DNA from: Flavobacteriales bacterium UBA972
Lineage (GTDB): Bacteria; Bacteroidota; Bacteroidia; Flavobacteriales; Schleiferiaceae
Assembly: GCA_002292855.1 (NCBI GenBank)
Contig: DBBY01000033.1
Coordinates: 3,070 to 12,195, forward strand
DNA: 9,126 nt
Direction of reading: 5' to 3'
Under the pieces are notes generated by a model, which worked only from the letters and a program-made list of their open reading frames with translations, did not search any database and was not told the origin of the DNA. Below are positions 6,765 to 9,126 of this stretch, piece by piece. Each line of letters opens with the position of its first letter. Position 1 is the stretch's first letter. A program made the translations under genes and the position numbers.

Positions 6765-7314
6765 ACCTTCGGGTCCCCGTCAAGGGCGAGGCTACCGCGA
6801 GCCGGAAGCACTCCACAAGATTAACGAACACATTCGTGTTTCGACAGTCCGCCTCTTGAGGGATGAGCAAGAACCCGTCGTCTTATCAGTGCGAGAAGCC
6901 CAGGCCTTGGCCGAAGCAGACGAGCTTGATTTGGTGATGATTGCCGAGAACGCCGATCCCCCTGTCTGCAAAATCATAGACTACAAGAAGTTCTTGTACG
7001 ATCAAAAGAAGAAGCAGAAAGAAATCGCCGCCAGAGCACAAAAAGTAGTTGTTAAAGAGATCCGTTTCGGACCACAAACTGACGACCACGATTACGAGTT
7101 CAAACTCAAGCACGCCCGCAAGTTTCTAGAGGAAGGAGCCAAGTTGAAGAGTTTTGTATTCTTCCGTGGACGCTCCATCATCTACAAAGAGCAAGGCGAA
7201 CTGCTGCTGCTCCGATTGGCCCAAGACGTGGCCGATTTGGGTAAAGTAGAAGCCCTACCCCACCTCGAAGGGAAGCGAATGTTCATTCTAATCGCTCCAA
7301 CCAAAAAGAAATAG
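6751..7314 (+). CDS. infC: translation initiation factor IF-3, non-canonical start codon
   Basis: IF-3 binds the 30S subunit, prevents early 50S joining and checks the start codon. Conserved regions present are INEHIRV (from residue 24), NADPPVCKIIDYKKFLY (about 67-83), KEIRFGPQTDDHDYEFKLKH (102-121) and FFRGRSIIYKEQGELLL, ending KRMFILIAPTKKK. Two TAG stops follow in tandem. The first ordinary start in frame is TTG at 6856, but it would delete the conserved INEHIRV segment and about 35 residues of the N-domain. Upstream the frame is open back to a TAA at 6736, with no ATG, GTG or TTG. Candidate starts are CTG 6751 (giving MRNNKPSGPR and 187 residues, closest to family length), CTG 6742 and ATA 6739. 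I chose 6751; the exact start is uncertain, the gene identity is not. Rare starts at infC are known from E. coli (AUU), where IF-3 represses its own translation. Confidence 0.93.
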   Translation: MRNNKPSGPRQGRGYREPEALHKINEHIRVSTVRLLRDEQEPVVLSVREAQALAEADELDLVMIAENADPPVCKIIDYKKFLYDQKKKQKEIAARAQKVVVKEIRFGPQTDDHDYEFKLKHARKFLEEGAKLKSFVFFRGRSIIYKEQGELLLLRLAQDVADLGKVEALPHLEGKRMFILIAPTKKK

Positions 7315-7338
7315 TAGCCAAAATAAAAGATCTGTACC

Positions 7339-7533
7339 ATGCCTAAGATGAAGACCAAATCCAGCGCCAAGAAGCGATTCAAGCTCACGGGCACTGGTCA
7401 AATCAAGCGCAAACACGCTTTCAAGAGCCACATTCTTACCAAAAAAGCTACGGACCGCAAGCGCCGCCTTACCCATTCAACGTTGGTTCACACCTCCGAC
7501 ATGAATTCGGTAAAGGAGATGCTCGTAATGTAG
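7339..7533 (+). CDS. rpmI: 50S ribosomal protein L35 (bL35)
   Basis: This is a small basic protein of the large ribosomal subunit. The 64-residue product starts PKMKTKSSAKKRF and continues with GTGQIKRKHAFKSHILTKK, both characteristic of L35, and matches the family length of about 65. The ATG lies 24 nt after the infC stop, behind an A-rich stretch with no Shine-Dalgarno sequence. The order infC-rpmI-rplT is conserved across bacteria and supports the call. A T-rich run directly follows its stop. Confidence 0.97.
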   Translation: MPKMKTKSSAKKRFKLTGTGQIKRKHAFKSHILTKKATDRKRRLTHSTLVHTSDMNSVKEMLVM

Positions 7534-7638
7534 TTTTTTGTTTTGTTATCTGGTCTAATTAACCCTGCGTAAGCGCCCCTAAGAGTCTGCCAAGTCTTAT
7601 AAACTGAAGCAGTCCGCGCTACCAAAAATCTAGTAAAT
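7534..7638 (+). promoter_or_regulatory. rpmI-rplT intergenic leader, possible L20-responsive structure
   Basis: These 105 nt contain no gene. They start with a T-rich run (7534-7545). The second half can fold irregularly: AGCGC (7572-7576) with GCGCT (7616-7620), CTGC (7587-7590) with GCAG (7609-7612), and AGT (7593-7595) with ACT (7603-7605). The fold would end about 19 nt before the rplT start. L20 is an autoregulator of its operon in Firmicutes and gamma-proteobacteria by binding leader RNA that mimics 23S rRNA; a similar role here is inference only. No good promoter element is seen. Confidence 0.3.
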
Positions 7639-7983
7639 ATGCCTCGTTCAGTAAATAATGTAGCTTCTCGTGCACGCCGCAAGCGCGTGCTAAAAATGGC
7701 CAGAGGCTACTTTGGCCGCCGTAAAAATGTTTGGACGGTCGCCAAAAACGCCGTTGAAAAAGCCCTGGGTTACGCCTACCGCGACCGCCGTGCCAAGAAG
7801 CGCAACTTTCGCGCCCTTTGGATTACCCGCATCAACGCTGGTGCACGCATCCACGGAATGTCCTACAGCCAGCTGATGGGCAAGCTTCACGCCCACAGCA
7901 TTGAACTCAACCGCAAGGTTTTAGCCGACCTGGCCATGAACCACCCGGAGGCGTTCAAGTCGGTTGTTGACCGAGTTAAGTAG
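7639..7983 (+). CDS. rplT: 50S ribosomal protein L20 (bL20)
   Basis: This protein binds 23S rRNA and is needed early in large-subunit assembly. The 114-residue product has family length and the expected basic N-terminal extension (PRSVNNVASRARRKRVLKMA), then GYFGRRKNVWTVAKNAVEKA, YAYRDRRAKKRNFRALWI and RINAGARIHGMSYSQLM. The last part is the globular RNA-binding domain. The ATG at 7639 follows an A/T-rich leader without a Shine-Dalgarno sequence. It is the last gene of the translation cluster, with a hairpin 18 nt after its stop. No pheST genes follow, unlike E. coli. Confidence 0.98.
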   Translation: MPRSVNNVASRARRKRVLKMARGYFGRRKNVWTVAKNAVEKALGYAYRDRRAKKRNFRALWITRINAGARIHGMSYSQLMGKLHAHSIELNRKVLADLAMNHPEAFKSVVDRVK

Positions 7984-8000
7984 ATTCTTAACGACTTTTT

Positions 8001-8039
8001 AGAAGACCTTGGACCACGCAGGTGGTTCCTTGGTCTTCT
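8001..8039 (+). terminator. hairpin terminator between convergent rplT and the ABC ATPase gene
   Basis: AGAAGACC (8001-8008) pairs with GGTCTTCT (8032-8039). After a TT/TT internal mismatch, GGA pairs with TCC, and after a one-base bulge CCAC (8014-8017) pairs with GTGG (8022-8025) around a GCAG loop. A short T-rich tail (CTTCTTTGTATT) follows on the plus strand, so it fits the end of the rplT transcript. On the minus strand no U-run follows the stem, so ending the ABC transcript here is less sure. The rest of 7984-8086 shows nothing else. Confidence 0.65.
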
Positions 8040-8086
8040 TTGTATTGAATACCACTCAAGGGGTTTGATGATTTTAAGGTGGCCTT

Positions 8087-9025
8087 TTAAGGGAGCCTCA
8101 GAATCCAAGGCTGCCCTGATTCCGACTCCAGCCGCAGCATATTGGCTGACCCTTCAGACCAGCGTTCTAACTCGCGGCATGGGCCACAATGGAGTTCAAG
8201 TTCGGCTCGGCTTAGGTGTTCGGGCCTTAGGAACCACCTTCTGCCCTGCCGAAAGGCATTCTCGTGGGCGCGAAGGCCGCCTGGAACCCTGGACAGCACG
8301 AAGTCATTGATCGGGCCCCAAGCGTAGGCCATGGGCTTCGTTTTGGGCGCAGCGTAGATTTGGTATGAAGGTCCCGATTCTACGATTTGCCCTTGCTGCA
8401 TCACGTCGATTCGGTCAGCCCATCGCATGGCATCTCGGGCGTCGTGCGCCACAAATACTACGGTCGCCTTTGTTTTGCGCTGCCAGGCCTTGAGCAACTG
8501 AATCAGGCGCTCCTTGAGGAATCCGTCCACATGGCTGAATGGTTCGTCGAGCAAAAGCACCTTAGGACGGCCCAACAGCGCTCGGCCAATGGAGAGGCGC
8601 TGCTGCTCTCCGCCCGACAGGCTGTGGGCAAGACGCGAAGGGTCCATACCCAAATGAAGGGTCCGCATGATACGGCGAACGATGCGATCTTCTTGGTCCT
8701 CAAGCCGCCCATGCACCAAATCAAGGAGGTTGTCGCGCAGGCTTCGGTAGGGAGATAGGCCAAAGTCTTGCTTGACCCAAACCACCCCGGGATGCCCTGC
8801 GATCAGGCGGTCGCGGTTGGGTCGCGCTGACCCAACCCAAGATTCTCCGGAGTCCGCAAAAACCTGACCGGCAATAATCGATAGAAGCGTGGACTTGCCC
8901 GAACCCGATGGACCGTATAGAGCCACAACCTGGCCGGCTTCCACCGACCAAAATGGTACATCAAGCAAAAATGAGCCCCGAGCTAGGCACAAACCTTGGG
9001 CGCGCAGCGCAGTGGATCGGGCCAC
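8087..9025 (-). CDS. ABC transporter ATP-binding protein, PotA/ModC-like, substrate unknown
   Basis: This is an ATPase subunit of an ABC transporter, acting at the inner face of the membrane. All catalytic motifs are intact: Walker A GPSGSGKST (residues 38-46), Q-loop VKQDFGLSP (Gln86), signature LSGGEQQR (136-143), Walker B VLLLDEP (156-162, catalytic Glu161), D-loop SHVD and the H-loop His194 in VAHD. After about residue 225 a tail of some 85 residues holds GPINDF and FLRPEHL (265-271), like the TOBE region of importers for polyamine, iron, molybdate or sugar. That resemblance suggests an import-type ATPase. No permease or binding protein lies in the window, so the partner is unknown and may be encoded elsewhere. 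The GTG at 9025 lies 2 nt past the dihydrolipoyl dehydrogenase stop, so the two are probably co-transcribed. The 312-residue length fits the class. Confidence 0.85.
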   Translation of the reverse strand: MARSTALRAQGLCLARGSFLLDVPFWSVEAGQVVALYGPSGSGKSTLLSIIAGQVFADSGESWVGSARPNRDRLIAGHPGVVWVKQDFGLSPYRSLRDNLLDLVHGRLEDQEDRIVRRIMRTLHLGMDPSRLAHSLSGGEQQRLSIGRALLGRPKVLLLDEPFSHVDGFLKERLIQLLKAWQRKTKATVVFVAHDARDAMRWADRIDVMQQGQIVESGPSYQIYAAPKTKPMAYAWGPINDFVLSRVPGGLRAHENAFRQGRRWFLRPEHLSRAELELHCGPCRELERWSEGSANMLRLESESGQPWILRLP

Positions 9026-9027
9026 GT

Positions 9028-9126
9028 TTAGAGGTGGATCACCTCGCCGTAGGCCGCGGCCGTAGCCTCCATGACTGCTTCAGACATGGTCGGGTGCGGA
9101 TGCACCGCCTTGAGAAGCTCCATTCC
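9028..9126 (-). CDS. lpdA: dihydrolipoyl dehydrogenase, C-terminal 32 residues only (5' part beyond window)
   Basis: The frame enters from the right edge and ends at TAA 9030-9028. The visible residues GMELLKAVHPHPTMSEAVME, then ATAAAYGEVIHL, match the C-terminus of the E3 flavoprotein that reoxidises lipoamide in 2-oxoacid dehydrogenase complexes. HPHPTMSEA holds the conserved active-site His/Glu pair of the dimer interface, and the short hydrophobic end (VIHL) is typical. Related disulfide oxidoreductases such as mercuric or glutathione reductase share part of this motif, but the HPxPTxSEA form with this tail fits lipoamide dehydrogenase best. The stop is 2 nt before the ABC ATPase start. 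Confidence 0.85.
   Translation of the reverse strand, partial: GMELLKAVHPHPTMSEAVMEATAAAYGEVIHL

Noticed and set aside
6856..6858. TTG as the infC start
   Set aside because: It would remove the conserved INEHIRV segment of the IF-3 N-domain, which is clearly encoded upstream in the same frame.
8065..8310. Plus-strand open frame following rplT
   Set aside because: It runs antisense to the ABC ATPase tail and starts after the terminator hairpin; there is no family resemblance.

Overview
The window looks like chromosomal housekeeping DNA from a member of Bacteroidota, most likely a GC-rich flavobacterial lineage. The protein sequences resemble flavobacterial homologues as I remember them (IF-3 and MenD especially). 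The starts of thrS, rpmI and rplT have A/T-rich leaders without a Shine-Dalgarno sequence. A perfect TAnnTTTG-type promoter element, typical of the Bacteroidota primary sigma factor, sits in front of thrS. No search was possible, so the lineage is an inference. I see no mobile element, CRISPR array, tRNA, rRNA or phage gene, and no sign of a new defence or metabolic system.

Positions 1-4725 (minus strand) hold a tightly packed menaquinone (vitamin K2) operon, transcribed menI-menF-menD-menB-menA. Isochorismate synthase (MenF) and SEPHCHC synthase (MenD) catalyse the first two committed steps from chorismate. MenB closes the naphthoate ring, MenI (a hotdog thioesterase) releases 1,4-dihydroxy-2-naphthoate from CoA, and MenA prenylates it at the membrane. 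Three of the four junctions are 4-nt stop/start overlaps (GTGA, GTGA, ATGA) and the fourth is a 13-nt gap, so translational coupling is likely. MenA is cut by the left edge, probably only a few residues short. menC, menE and menH are not in the window and may lie further left.

Positions 4726-4785 form a short divergent promoter region between the men operon and the translation cluster.

Positions 4786-7983 (plus strand) hold the conserved cluster thrS-infC-rpmI-rplT: threonyl-tRNA synthetase, initiation factor IF-3, and ribosomal proteins L35 and L20. The most interesting point in the window is here. infC has no ATG, GTG or TTG start that keeps the conserved N-terminus, so it must use a rare start codon (CTG or ATA are available). 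This parallels the AUU start of E. coli infC used for IF-3 autoregulation. The 105-nt rpmI-rplT spacer may carry an L20-type control structure. A hairpin at 8001-8039 closes the cluster.

Positions 8087-9126 (minus strand) hold the last 32 codons of dihydrolipoyl dehydrogenase, followed 2 nt later by an ABC transporter ATPase of the PotA/ModC-like class with a TOBE-like tail. No permease gene is visible, so its substrate is unknown.
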